Part shown: in pieces, positions 24,692-32,376 of the stretch
How the letters are laid out: the number at the start of each line of letters is the position of its first letter
Numbering within the stretch: the stretch's first letter is position 1
Assembly (NCBI GenBank): GCA_947630485.1
Contig: CANRHU010000037.1
Span: 1 to 35,964, forward strand
Source of the DNA: an uncultured Lachnospiraceae bacterium
GTDB lineage: Bacteria > Bacillota > Clostridia > Lachnospirales > Lachnospiraceae
Direction of reading: 5' to 3'
Length of the DNA stretch: 35,964 nt
The notes under the pieces: model-generated
What the model saw: only the letters and a program-made list of their open reading frames with translations
Databases searched by the model: none
What the model was told of the DNA's origin: nothing
Program-made: the position numbers and the translations under genes

Positions 24692-24724
24692 GCGCGGCGC
24701 ATAAGATCGGAGGAACAGAGAAGC

Positions 24725-26215
24725 ATGAGCAGCCAGACATTGCGTGAGGCACGCAAGTATGAAGAAGTATACGATAAAATGATCCCCCCGGAGAACCGGC
24801 CCAAGTTCCATCTGTCGGCCCGGGTCGGCTGGATGAACGATCCCAACGGGTTTTCCCGCTACAAGGGCGAATACCATATGTTCTACCAGTATCATCCGTA
24901 TTCCACCCAGTGGGGTCCCATGCACTGGGCTCATGCGGTCAGCGACGACCTGCTCCACTGGAGGCTTCTGCCCGCGGCCCTGGCGCCGGACGAGATCTAC
25001 GATAAGGACGGGTGCTTCTCCGGAAGCGCCATCGAGCTGGACGACGGCCGCCAGCTTCTGATGTACACGGGAGTGCAGAAACAGCAGCAGGCTGACGGTA
25101 CGTTTCAGGAGGTTCAGACGCAGTGTCTGGCCGTAGGCGACGGCATGGATTATGTGAAATACGCCCGTAACCCGGTGCTGGATGAGAGGGATCTTCCCGA
25201 GGGCGGCAGCCGGTATGATTTCCGGGATCCGAAGATGTGGAGGAATGAGGACGGTACGTTCAGCTGCGTCATCGGCAATCGACCCGCGGACGGCAGCGGT
25301 CAGCTTCTGCTGTATGAGAGCCCGGACGGCTTCCACTGGAGCTTTAAGCGGATTCTGGCGGAGAACCATAACCGTATCGGCAGGATGTGGGAGTGCCCCG
25401 ATTTCTTTGAACTGGACGGCAAGGCGGTCATTCTTACGAGTCCCCAGGACATGATGCCCCAGGGTTTTGAATATCACAACGGCAACGGCACTTTGTGCCT
25501 GATCGGCCATATGGATCCGGAGAGCGGGGATTTCGTGGAGGAGGCCAACCAGTCCATCGATTACGGCATTGATTTCTACGCGCCCCAGACGATCCTGACG
25601 CCGGACGGACGCCGGGTGATGATCGGCTGGATGCAGAACTGGGATACCTCCAACCTGCGCACCGTGACCCACCGCTGGTACGGCCAGATGACGATTCCGA
25701 GGGAGATTTGGCTGCAGGACGGAAGGCTCTGGCAGCGGCCGATCCGGGAGCTTGAGAGTCTGCGGCGTTCGAAGGCGGAGTATAAGGATGTGGCTGTTAC
25801 GGACGGAGAGGTCCGGCTTCCGGGCGTGGAAGGCCGCTGCGTGGATCTGACCGTGACCGTGCGCCCGGCTGACCCGGACGCGGTTTACCGGAAGTTCGCG
25901 GTTCGCTTCGCGCAGAATGAGGAATTCCGCACTTCCGTCAGCTACCATCCGTCCGAGTCGGTCTTTAAGATCGACCGGAAGTTCTCCGGCTCCCGCCGCG
26001 CGATCATCCATCAGCGCCGTTCCCAGGTGCGCAGCCGCGGCGGCGAGATCAAGCTGCGCCTGATCCTGGACCGGTTCAGCGCCGAGGTCTTCATCAACGA
26101 CGGAGAGCATGTGGTGACCGGCACCATTTATACCGACCTGGCGGCCGAGGGAATCAGCTTCTGCGCGGACGGCGGAGTGGTGATGGATGTGGAGTGTTAT
26201 GAGCTGGAGGGGTGA
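24725..26215 (+). CDS. GH32 beta-fructofuranosidase / sucrose-6-phosphate hydrolase-like
   Basis: A 496-residue glycoside hydrolase that cleaves beta-fructosides such as sucrose, sucrose-6-phosphate or fructo-oligosaccharides. The three GH32 acids are visible: nucleophile D39 in WMNDPNG, transition-state D168 in FRDP, and acid/base E223 in WECPD. The five-bladed propeller is followed by a C-terminal beta-sandwich, with DRFSAEVFINDGEHV near the end. There is no signal peptide, so it acts in the cytoplasm on sugar brought in by the adjacent importer. GGAGG lies 11 bases before the ATG. The upstream 580 bases carry a hairpin, an inverted repeat and a tandem repeat, so it probably has its own promoter. 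No fructokinase or PTS gene is nearby, which favours unphosphorylated oligosaccharides (inference). Confidence 0.93.
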   Translation: MSSQTLREARKYEEVYDKMIPPENRPKFHLSARVGWMNDPNGFSRYKGEYHMFYQYHPYSTQWGPMHWAHAVSDDLLHWRLLPAALAPDEIYDKDGCFSGSAIELDDGRQLLMYTGVQKQQQADGTFQEVQTQCLAVGDGMDYVKYARNPVLDERDLPEGGSRYDFRDPKMWRNEDGTFSCVIGNRPADGSGQLLLYESPDGFHWSFKRILAENHNRIGRMWECPDFFELDGKAVILTSPQDMMPQGFEYHNGNGTLCLIGHMDPESGDFVEEANQSIDYGIDFYAPQTILTPDGRRVMIGWMQNWDTSNLRTVTHRWYGQMTIPREIWLQDGRLWQRPIRELESLRRSKAEYKDVAVTDGEVRLPGVEGRCVDLTVTVRPADPDAVYRKFAVRFAQNEEFRTSVSYHPSESVFKIDRKFSGSRRAIIHQRRSQVRSRGGEIKLRLILDRFSAEVFINDGEHVVTGTIYTDLAAEGISFCADGGVVMDVECYELEG

Positions 26216-26263
26216 GGAGTGAGATCCCGATCGAAAAGAGAGTCAATAGCAGAATAGAGAATA

Positions 26264-26337
26264 CGAACAGAGCGTCTGCTGGCGCTCTGTTCGCATGGAA
26301 ACAGACAACGGGCTGCGGCAGACGAAGTGCCGCAGCC
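26264..26337. terminator. Two hairpins between convergent GH32 and carbamate kinase genes
   Basis: Stem 1: CGAACAGAGCG (26264-26274) with CGCTCTGTTCG (26283-26293), 11 perfect pairs. Stem 2: GGCTGCGGCA (26311-26320) with TGCCGCAGCC (26328-26337), 10 perfect pairs, followed by TGTTATAT. T-tracts are short, but the placement between convergent genes supports termination from both sides. Confidence 0.65.
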
Positions 26338-26346
26338 TGTTATATC

Positions 26347-27282
26347 TCAGTCCGTAATGGACGTTCCGGCCTTCCCCGCAAGCCCCAGAACCGCCTTCTC
26401 CGGCGACGTGATGACGGCGCGGCGGCCCTTGCCGCTCTGGATGAAATCGACGCTTGCGACCACCTTCGGCAGCATGGAGGCGAATTCGAACTGGCCCTGG
26501 GAGATGTAGTCGCGGGCCTCCTCCAGATTCATCGTGTGGATGGGGCGCTCGTCGGGCTGGCCATAGTTGAGCGTCACGTTGTCCACGGCGGTCAGGATCA
26601 TCAGCACGTCGGCGTCGATCTCGCGGGCCAGAAGACCGGCCGCCAGATCCTTCTCAATGACGGCGCTGGCGCCTTTCAGAAAATGGCCCTGGACCATGAC
26701 CGGGATGCCGCCGCCTCCGCAGGCGATGACGATCTGTCCGGCGTCGAGAAGGGCGCGGATGGCGTCGATCTCCACGATGGCCACCGGATTGGGTGCTGCC
26801 ACCATGCGCTGGAAGCCCTTGCCGGGAATTTCGCGGACGAAGTTTCCCTTCGCTTCCTCGGCGGTGGCTTCCTCCGCCGTCAGGATGCGGCCGATGGACT
26901 TGGCGGGCGTATGGCTGGCTTCGTCGTAGGGGTCTACGGTAACCTGGGTCAGAATTGTGGATACTGGTTTATAGATGCCGCGGCCCAGGAGGGCGGCGCG
27001 GATGGCGTTCTGAAGATCGTAGCCGATATAGCCCTGGCTCATGGCAGAGCAGACGGACATGGGAGCGGGCGTGTACCCCTCGTGCATTTTCCCGAACTCA
27101 TTCATGGCGGTATGAATCATGCCGACCTGGGGGGCGTTGGAATGGACGACCGCTACCTGCCATCCCTCCTGGACAAAATCGGCGATGATTTTGGACATGT
27201 GCTGGGCGGCTTCCTTCTGTTCCGGCAGGTTCGTTCCCAGCGCCTTGTGGCCCAGGGCCATGACGATGCGTTTTTTCGGCAT
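26347..27282 (-). CDS. arcC: Carbamate kinase
   Basis: Interconverts carbamoyl phosphate plus ADP and carbamate plus ATP, usually the ATP-yielding last step of arginine, agmatine or purine/allantoin breakdown. The 311-residue length and motifs HSNAPQVGMIH, CSAMSQGYIGYDLQNA, VIACGGGGIPV and KGASAVIEKDLAA identify the family clearly. The N-terminal phosphate-binding loop, normally GGNALG, reads GHKALG (11-16); I believe this variant occurs in other clostridial carbamate kinases, but could not check. GAGAGGT precedes the ATG. It has its own promoter (27321-27349), and no arginine deiminase or carbamoyltransferase gene is in the window, so its pathway is unknown. Confidence 0.92.
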   Translation of the reverse strand: MPKKRIVMALGHKALGTNLPEQKEAAQHMSKIIADFVQEGWQVAVVHSNAPQVGMIHTAMNEFGKMHEGYTPAPMSVCSAMSQGYIGYDLQNAIRAALLGRGIYKPVSTILTQVTVDPYDEASHTPAKSIGRILTAEEATAEEAKGNFVREIPGKGFQRMVAAPNPVAIVEIDAIRALLDAGQIVIACGGGGIPVMVQGHFLKGASAVIEKDLAAGLLAREIDADVLMILTAVDNVTLNYGQPDERPIHTMNLEEARDYISQGQFEFASMLPKVVASVDFIQSGKGRRAVITSPEKAVLGLAGKAGTSITD

Positions 27283-27320
27283 ATGCGTTACCTCTCTTTC
27301 TTTGTACCAATGCTAAAAAC

Positions 27321-27349
27321 AGTATAAACTTTATATGGAAAAAAAGCAA
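27321..27349 (-). promoter_or_regulatory. Promoter of carbamate kinase gene
   Basis: Minus strand: TTGCTT (27349-27344), 17 bases, TATACT (27326-27321), 39 bases before the ATG. Confidence 0.7.
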
Positions 27350-27376
27350 CTAATAAGTGAAATATGCGGAAAACTG

Positions 27377-27385
27377 TGGTATACT
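27377..27385 (+). promoter_or_regulatory. Extended -10 promoter for CPBP-glycosyltransferase pair
   Basis: TGG-TATACT is an extended -10 element; no good -35 is visible. It would start a leader of about 120 nt before the CPBP gene. Confidence 0.5.
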
Positions 27386-27510
27386 CTACACGAAGGCAGT
27401 AAGCAGCATGGGAAACCGCGTTTTTTGGGCTGCACGCTTTCGCGTACCGGAAGAGAAGGCATGGCGACAGTCTTTCTTCCGGGACAGGCGGCAAGGGGGG
27501 ATACTGGCAG

Positions 27511-28239
27511 ATGAAACTGGTGTGGCAGATTATTTATCCGATCGCTGTGTATGAGATTCTGACGGCGGGTATTTTTTTGCTGTTTCCGGATCTTAAGGCG
27601 CTCCCGGCGCAGGGAATTTCCGCGGCCGCAGCGCTGGCGGTTCTGGGGATTTTGTATGCGCGCGGATGTGCGGAAGGGCGCTATTACAAGGGATGGCCGG
27701 TGAAGCGCCTGTTTCCGGGGCGTTTTCGGGGCCGCTCCGCGGCGGGGGAGCCGGCTGCGCCGCGGCAGGAGGAGACGGATTTTGACAACCGCTTCCGCGT
27801 TCCCAAAGATCCGTTTGCCCGTATTTTCCAGTGCATCTGCATCGGCAGTGTATCCTGTATCCTGTTTAATAACCTGATCGTTCTCAGCGGATTAGAGCAG
27901 ATGTTTACAGGTTATCAGGATCAATTGGCGCGGATCTACGCTCCGCCTTTATGGCAGCAGGTCGCGCTTGCGGGACTTCTGATCCCGGCAGCGGAAGAGC
28001 TGGTCTTCCGCGGGATGGTCTACGGGTCGCTGCGGCAGCGGTTTTCATTTCCGACCGCAGTGATCGTGTCGGCGATTGTTTTCGGCTTCTACCACGGAAG
28101 CGTGGTTCAGGGGCTTTACGGAATCTGCATGGGGTTGGTCCTTGCGGAGAGTTATGAACACCGAGGGGGATTTTGCGCCGCGGTGACCGTCCATGCGGCG
28201 GCCAATCTGACGGCGGTTTTCGCAGAACATTTTGCATAA
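27511..28239 (+). CDS. CPBP-family intramembrane glutamic endopeptidase
   Basis: A 242-residue membrane protein of the CAAX/bacteriocin-processing (Abi) protease family. All catalytic motifs are present: EELVFR (162-167, the EExxxR motif), H195 in FGFYHG, and H228/N232 in HAAAN. Hydrophobic helices flank a poorly conserved cytoplasmic loop rich in Arg and Ala (about 63-95). A purine-rich AAGGGGGG run (27492-27499) lies about 11 bases before the ATG. Family members process peptides, confer bacteriocin self-immunity or act in cell-envelope signalling; nothing here selects among these. The glycosyltransferase gene starts 16 bases after the stop, so the pair forms an operon. Confidence 0.88.
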   Translation: MKLVWQIIYPIAVYEILTAGIFLLFPDLKALPAQGISAAAALAVLGILYARGCAEGRYYKGWPVKRLFPGRFRGRSAAGEPAAPRQEETDFDNRFRVPKDPFARIFQCICIGSVSCILFNNLIVLSGLEQMFTGYQDQLARIYAPPLWQQVALAGLLIPAAEELVFRGMVYGSLRQRFSFPTAVIVSAIVFGFYHGSVVQGLYGICMGLVLAESYEHRGGFCAAVTVHAAANLTAVFAEHFA

Positions 28240-28255
28240 TGAGGAGGAAGAACAC

Positions 28256-29275
28256 TTGAAACTGTTATCAATCGCGGTACCCTGTTACAACTCGGCGGCT
28301 TACATGAGCAAATGTATCGAATCCCTGCTGGTTGGCGGCGACGAGGTGGAGATCCTGATCGTGGACGACGGTTCCGTGAAGGACGATACGGCACGGATCG
28401 CCGATGAATACGAGAAGAACTACCCGGGCATCTGCCGGGCCATTCACCAGGAGAACGGCGGTCACGGCGAGGCGGTGAATACGGGGCTTCGCAATGCTTC
28501 GGGCGTCTATTTTAAGGTGGTGGACAGCGACGACTACGTGGATGCCGGCGCTTACCGGGCGATCCTGGATACCCTGCGCCGCTATGTCTACGGCAGCCAG
28601 ACGCTGGACATGCTGATCAGCAATTTCGTCTATGACAAACAGGGCGCGGCCCACAAGAAGGTTATGAATTACCGGACGGCCCTGCCCAAGGACCAGCTGT
28701 TTACATGGAAAGATGTGAAGGTATTTATTCTGGGGCAATATATCCTGATGCATTCGGTGATCTACCGGACCCAGCTTCTGAGGGACTGCGGCCTTGAGCT
28801 GCCGAAGCACACCTTTTACGTGGACAATATTTTCGTCTACCAGCCGCTGCCCCATGTGAAGACCATGTACTATCTGGATGTGAATTTCTATCGGTATTAT
28901 ATCGGACGCGAGGATCAGTCGGTCAATGAGCAGGTGATGATCGGCCGCATCGACCAGCAGCTGAAGGTGACGAAGCTGATGTTGGATTATTACGATATGG
29001 GTAAGATTCCCAACCGGAAGCTGCGCCACTATATGGTCCGCTATCTGGAGATCATGATGGTGATTTCCTCGATCCTGGCGATCCGCTCCGGAACCGAGGA
29101 GAACCTGGCGAAGAAGAAGGAGCTGTGGCAGTACTTAAAGAAGAAGAGCTTTCCGCTGTGGCTGCGGCTGCGGTTCGGCTTCCTGGGACAGGGCATGAAC
29201 CTGCCGGGCAAAGGCGGACGGAAGATCTCCGAGGCAGGGTATAAGATCAGCCAGAAGTTTTTCGGGTTTAATTAA
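28256..29275 (+). CDS. Family 2 glycosyltransferase
   Basis: A 339-residue GT-A fold glycosyltransferase. The N-terminal half has LLSIAVPCYNSAAYMSKCIES, the nucleotide-binding VDDGS (36-40) and the metal-binding DSDD (90-93, the DxD motif). The C-terminal half is helical and basic without clear membrane segments, so the enzyme is probably cytoplasmic or peripheral. TTG at 28256 is chosen as start because GAGGAGG lies 8-9 bases upstream and the family N-terminus begins there; another TTG at 28232 would overlap the protease gene and put the ribosome binding site inside the coding sequence. The sugar donor and acceptor are unknown. A terminator follows. Confidence 0.9.
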   Translation: MKLLSIAVPCYNSAAYMSKCIESLLVGGDEVEILIVDDGSVKDDTARIADEYEKNYPGICRAIHQENGGHGEAVNTGLRNASGVYFKVVDSDDYVDAGAYRAILDTLRRYVYGSQTLDMLISNFVYDKQGAAHKKVMNYRTALPKDQLFTWKDVKVFILGQYILMHSVIYRTQLLRDCGLELPKHTFYVDNIFVYQPLPHVKTMYYLDVNFYRYYIGREDQSVNEQVMIGRIDQQLKVTKLMLDYYDMGKIPNRKLRHYMVRYLEIMMVISSILAIRSGTEENLAKKKELWQYLKKKSFPLWLRLRFGFLGQGMNLPGKGGRKISEAGYKISQKFFGFN

Positions 29276-29284
29276 GAATCCGCG

Positions 29285-29324
29285 AATGCCGGATACAGTG
29301 TTTCTGATAACTGTATCCGGCATT
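29285..29324 (+). terminator. Intrinsic terminator after glycosyltransferase gene
   Basis: AATGCCGGATACAG (29285-29298) pairs perfectly with CTGTATCCGGCATT (29311-29324), followed by TTAAT. The stem is 14 bp. Confidence 0.8.
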
Positions 29325-29330
29325 TTAATC

Positions 29331-29375
29331 TCCATGCAGAAAACACTCCAGTGACGCGCGGCTTGTATTTACAAC
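29331..29375. repeat. Dispersed palindromic repeat, copy 5
   Basis: TCCATGCAGAAAACACTCC - AGT - GACGCGCGGCTTGTATTTACA. The flanks and the core CCAGTGACGCG match the other copies, but the arms pair poorly, so this copy is decayed. It follows the terminator of the glycosyltransferase gene directly. Confidence 0.55.
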
Positions 29376-29409
29376 ATATATCCTGTGAAAATGACAATAA
29401 TAATAGTGA

Positions 29410-29438
29410 TTGCAATTGTGACCTTATAGGAGTATATT
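29410..29438 (+). promoter_or_regulatory. Promoter of YitT-family gene
   Basis: TTGCAA (29410-29415), 17 bases, TATATT (29433-29438). The roughly 160-nt leader that follows is purine-rich. It ends with a small AGAC-GGAA-GTCT hairpin and a T-rich run (about 29567-29586) just before the start codon, which could act as an attenuator; this is a weak signal. Confidence 0.6.
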
Positions 29439-29607
29439 GAAGGTGGAATGGAAACAGGGAAAGCGCGGCGGGGAGCCGGATTTAGGCGGTGGCTGCGCGG
29501 GCGGTATTTTAGGAGTATACAGGAGGCGGCAAAGGGGCTGCGCAGAAAAGAGACGGACGGAGTTTAGACGGAAGTCTTGTTTTTTGTGCGTCCAAACCGA
29601 ATAAAAG

Positions 29608-30474
29608 ATGGCGAAAGATTTTAAGAACCCGGTGAAGAATACGGTATGGGAGTACGGGATGATCACCTTAAGCATCATGGTCATGGTGGTGGGCGTCTAT
29701 TTCTTTAAATTCCCCAATCATTTTGCGTTTGGAGGCGTCACCGGCTTCTCGGCGGTGGTCAGCGAGGTGACGAATCTGTCGGCGAGCCAGTTTACGTTTG
29801 TGGTGAACATGGGACTTCTGGTGATCGGTTTCATCTTCATCGGGAAAGGGTTCGGCGTGCGCACGGTTTACGCCAGTGTGCTGATGTCGGTGCTTTTAGA
29901 GGTGTGCGAGGTGCTCTGGCCGCTTTCAAAGCCTCTGACCGGCGAGCCGCTTCTGGAGCTGGTATTTGCGGTATTTCTGCCCGGCGTGGGTTCCGCGGTG
30001 CTGTTCAATATCGGCGCGTCCAGCGGCGGTACGGATATCATCGCGATGATCTTAAAGAAGCATACCAGCTTAAATATCGGCACGGTGCTTTTCCTGGTGG
30101 ATCTGTTGTCGGTGGTGCTGGCGTTCTTTGTGTTCGATACCACGACCGGTCTGTTCTCGGTGCTCGGCCTTCTGGCCAAGTCCCTGGTGGTGGACGGTGT
30201 CATCGAAAGTATCAATCAGTGCAAATGCTTCAATATCGTCTGCGACGACGAGGATCCGATCTGCGACTATATTATCAACAAGCTGCATCACAGCGCCACG
30301 GTCTACCGGGCGGAGGGGGCGTTCACCCATCACGAAAAGACGGTGATCATGACGACCATGCGCCGCGGCGAGGCCATGCATTTGAGGAATTATATCCGTC
30401 AGGTGGAACCCACGGCGTTCATGCTGATCACGAATTCCAGCGAGATCATCGGGAAGGGATTTTTGACGAATTGA
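29608..30474 (+). CDS. YitT-family membrane protein with DUF2179 domain
   Basis: A 288-residue membrane protein. Five to six hydrophobic helices (from ITLSIMVMVVGVYFFKFPNHF onward, with GGVTGFSAVVSE and GASSGGTDIIAMILKK) match the YitT/DUF161 family. The C-terminal 90 residues (about 195-288, including AEGAFTHHEKTVIMTTM) form the soluble DUF2179 domain. Family function is not established; transport or sensing across the membrane is usually assumed. ATG at 29608 directly follows an in-frame TAA, so no longer form exists. Its ribosome binding site is poor (AATAAAAG), suggesting low or controlled translation. mgtE follows on the same strand behind its own promoter. Confidence 0.88.
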   Translation: MAKDFKNPVKNTVWEYGMITLSIMVMVVGVYFFKFPNHFAFGGVTGFSAVVSEVTNLSASQFTFVVNMGLLVIGFIFIGKGFGVRTVYASVLMSVLLEVCEVLWPLSKPLTGEPLLELVFAVFLPGVGSAVLFNIGASSGGTDIIAMILKKHTSLNIGTVLFLVDLLSVVLAFFVFDTTTGLFSVLGLLAKSLVVDGVIESINQCKCFNIVCDDEDPICDYIINKLHHSATVYRAEGAFTHHEKTVIMTTMRRGEAMHLRNYIRQVEPTAFMLITNSSEIIGKGFLTN

Positions 30475-30486
30475 AGCAAATTTTTC

Positions 30487-30516
30487 TTGCCACAAAATAT
30501 ATCTTCGTGCTATACT
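30487..30516 (+). promoter_or_regulatory. Promoter of mgtE pair
   Basis: TTGCCA (30487-30492), 18 bases, TATACT (30511-30516), starting 12 bases after the YitT stop codon. The predicted transcript starts near 30523 and has a leader of about 270 nt. Confidence 0.65.
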
Positions 30517-30522
30517 GATTCC

Positions 30523-30793
30523 ATAAGCAGGAATGCTTTCGGAATACAGCGGGCAGGAATGCTTTGGCATGTGAATTCAGGAATAAAGGCAGGTGAACAG
30601 AGTGGACGGCAGTGACAGTCACGAACGATCGACTGGCTACGGTCAGATAAGACCGGAAGAAGCAGGATTTTCCATGGCAGCGGGCGTCCGGTTCTGTGCG
30701 CCTGATTGTGTCGTGTGTGGATTTTAATGATCTTCCGGCCGTTTCTGGCATTATTTCCGATGTTTTCATAACTGAATAAGGAGGCTTTCCGAC
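30523..30793 (+). ncRNA. Long structured leader of mgtE, possible cis-regulatory RNA
   Basis: Visible pairings: AAGCA-GGAA-TGCTT (30528-30541) enclosed by ATTCC/GGAAT; CGGTC-AGATAA-GACCG (about 30639-30654); and an 8-bp long-range pair, CCGGAAGA (about 30653-30660) with TCTTCCGG (about 30732-30739). The last two share bases and exclude each other, as in a switch. GCAGGAATGCTTT occurs twice, 24 bases apart. I do not see the conserved M-box magnesium riboswitch core, so this is either a diverged class or only a long leader. No terminator with a U-tract is seen. Confidence 0.35.
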
Positions 30794-32215
30794 ATGGAAA
30801 ATGAGATGGAACGGACAGAAGAAATGACTTCTGCCAGACCGGATTACGCGTCAGAGATTGTCGGGATCATCCGCGGCAACGCCTCCCCCAAGGTCATGAG
30901 CGAGAAGCTGGAGGACTACCACGAGAACGATATCGCGGAGAGTCTTGACCAGCTTACAGGGGCAGAGCGGAAGAAGCTGTACCGCATCATGGATGTGGAG
31001 ATTCTGGCTGGGATTCTGGAGTATGCCCAGGAGGATATGGCGGGGCAGTATCTGACGGAAATGGACGTGAAGAAGGCGGCCACGGTGGTGGAGCACATGG
31101 AGTCGGACGCGGCTCTGGCAACGCTGCACACAATCGACAAGGAGAAGCGGGCGCTGATCATCGACTGTATGGATGAGGAGTCGAAGCGGGACCTGGTGCT
31201 TTTGTCGTCCTTTGACGAGGATGAGATCGGCAGCCGTATGACGACGAACCACATCGTGATCCGGGAGAATCTGACGGTTAAGCAGGCGATGGGCGAGCTG
31301 ATTGCCCAGGCGCCGGAGAACGACAACATTTCCACGCTGTTTGTGGTGGATGAGAACGGTGAATACTATGGGGCGGTGGATTTAAAGGAGCTGATCATCG
31401 CCCGCCCGGGGACGGAGTTTGAGGATTTGATTATGACGTCGTATCCCTATGTGTACGGTCATGAGGATATCGACGATTGTATCGAGAAGCTGAAAGATTA
31501 TTCCGAGGATCTGATCCCGGTTTTGGACAACAATAACCACCTGTTGGGCGTAATCACGTCCCAGAGCGTCATCCAGGTGGTGGACGACGAGATGGGCGAG
31601 GACTACGCCAAGCTGGCTGGTCTGACCGCGGAGGAGGATTTGAAGGAGCCCCTTCGGGAGAGCATGAAGAAGCGCCTGCCGTGGCTTTTTATCCTCCTGG
31701 CCCTGGGCATGATGGTGTCCACGGTGGTGGGATTGTTTGAGCAGGTGGTCTCGAGGCTTACAGTCATCATGGCGTTCCAGTCGCTGATTTTGGGCATGGC
31801 CGGCAACGTGGGCACCCAGTCGCTGGCTGTGACGATCCGTGTGCTGACCGATGATTCGGTGACCGGGCGGCAGAAACTGGGGCTGATTTTTAAGGAGATG
31901 CGGGTCGGATTTTCCAACGGCGTGCTGCTGGGGCTTGCTTCCTTTGTGCTGCTAGGTCTGTACGTGATGGTGGTAAAGGGCCGGCAGGGCATGATGGCGT
32001 TTGCGATCTCCGGCTGCATCGGGATCTCGCTGGTGGTGGCGATGGTATTTTCCAGCGCGGTCGGAACCATGATCCCGCTGTTTTTTAAGAAAATAAAGAT
32101 CGATCCGGCCGTGGCGTCGGGACCGCTCATCACGACGGTCAACGACCTGGTGGCTGTGGTGACGTACTATGGGCTCAGCTGGGTATTGCTTCTTAAAGTG
32201 ATGCATCTGGCGTAA
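30794..32215 (+). CDS. mgtE: Magnesium transporter MgtE, copy 1
   Basis: A 473-residue Mg2+ channel-type transporter of the cytoplasmic membrane. It has a superhelical N domain (about 15-140), a CBS pair that senses intracellular Mg2+ (about 145-275, with VVDENGEYYGAVDLKEL and IPVLDNNNHLLGVIT), a plug-helix region, and five membrane helices (about 295-470). The last helices carry DPAVASGPLITTVND. D451 falls where the pore Asp of Thermus MgtE is expected, judged by its 14-residue spacing from D437. AAGGAGG precedes the ATG. A paralog follows in the same direction. The long leader suggests regulation at the RNA level. Confidence 0.95.
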   Translation: MENEMERTEEMTSARPDYASEIVGIIRGNASPKVMSEKLEDYHENDIAESLDQLTGAERKKLYRIMDVEILAGILEYAQEDMAGQYLTEMDVKKAATVVEHMESDAALATLHTIDKEKRALIIDCMDEESKRDLVLLSSFDEDEIGSRMTTNHIVIRENLTVKQAMGELIAQAPENDNISTLFVVDENGEYYGAVDLKELIIARPGTEFEDLIMTSYPYVYGHEDIDDCIEKLKDYSEDLIPVLDNNNHLLGVITSQSVIQVVDDEMGEDYAKLAGLTAEEDLKEPLRESMKKRLPWLFILLALGMMVSTVVGLFEQVVSRLTVIMAFQSLILGMAGNVGTQSLAVTIRVLTDDSVTGRQKLGLIFKEMRVGFSNGVLLGLASFVLLGLYVMVVKGRQGMMAFAISGCIGISLVVAMVFSSAVGTMIPLFFKKIKIDPAVASGPLITTVNDLVAVVTYYGLSWVLLLKVMHLA

Positions 32216-32376
32216 AGACAGGAAAATGCGCGCGCTTTGATTCTATCGGGTGGCTTCGGCGGCCGGCAGAGAGAGCGGCCGTCTGCGGAGATAGCAGCAG
32301 GCAGATGGCAGGAGGCGGCTGAAAGAGATAGCGGTCGGTTGCCCGCGGAGATGAATAGAGAAAGGAGACGGGCAGA

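Noticed and set aside
24456-24704. 82-codon frame across the 24-bp repeats before GH32
   Set aside because: The repeat unit reads as an Arg/Gln-rich octapeptide without homology, and no good ribosome binding site precedes it. Treated as leader DNA.
24557-26110. Long open frame antisense to the GH32 gene
   Set aside because: No ribosome binding site or recognisable domain; high-GC coding DNA commonly leaves such antisense frames open. The GH32 frame has all catalytic motifs.
30523-30793. M-box (ykoK) magnesium riboswitch
   Set aside because: The gene context fits, but I could not find the conserved M-box core sequences. Kept only as an unnamed leader candidate.
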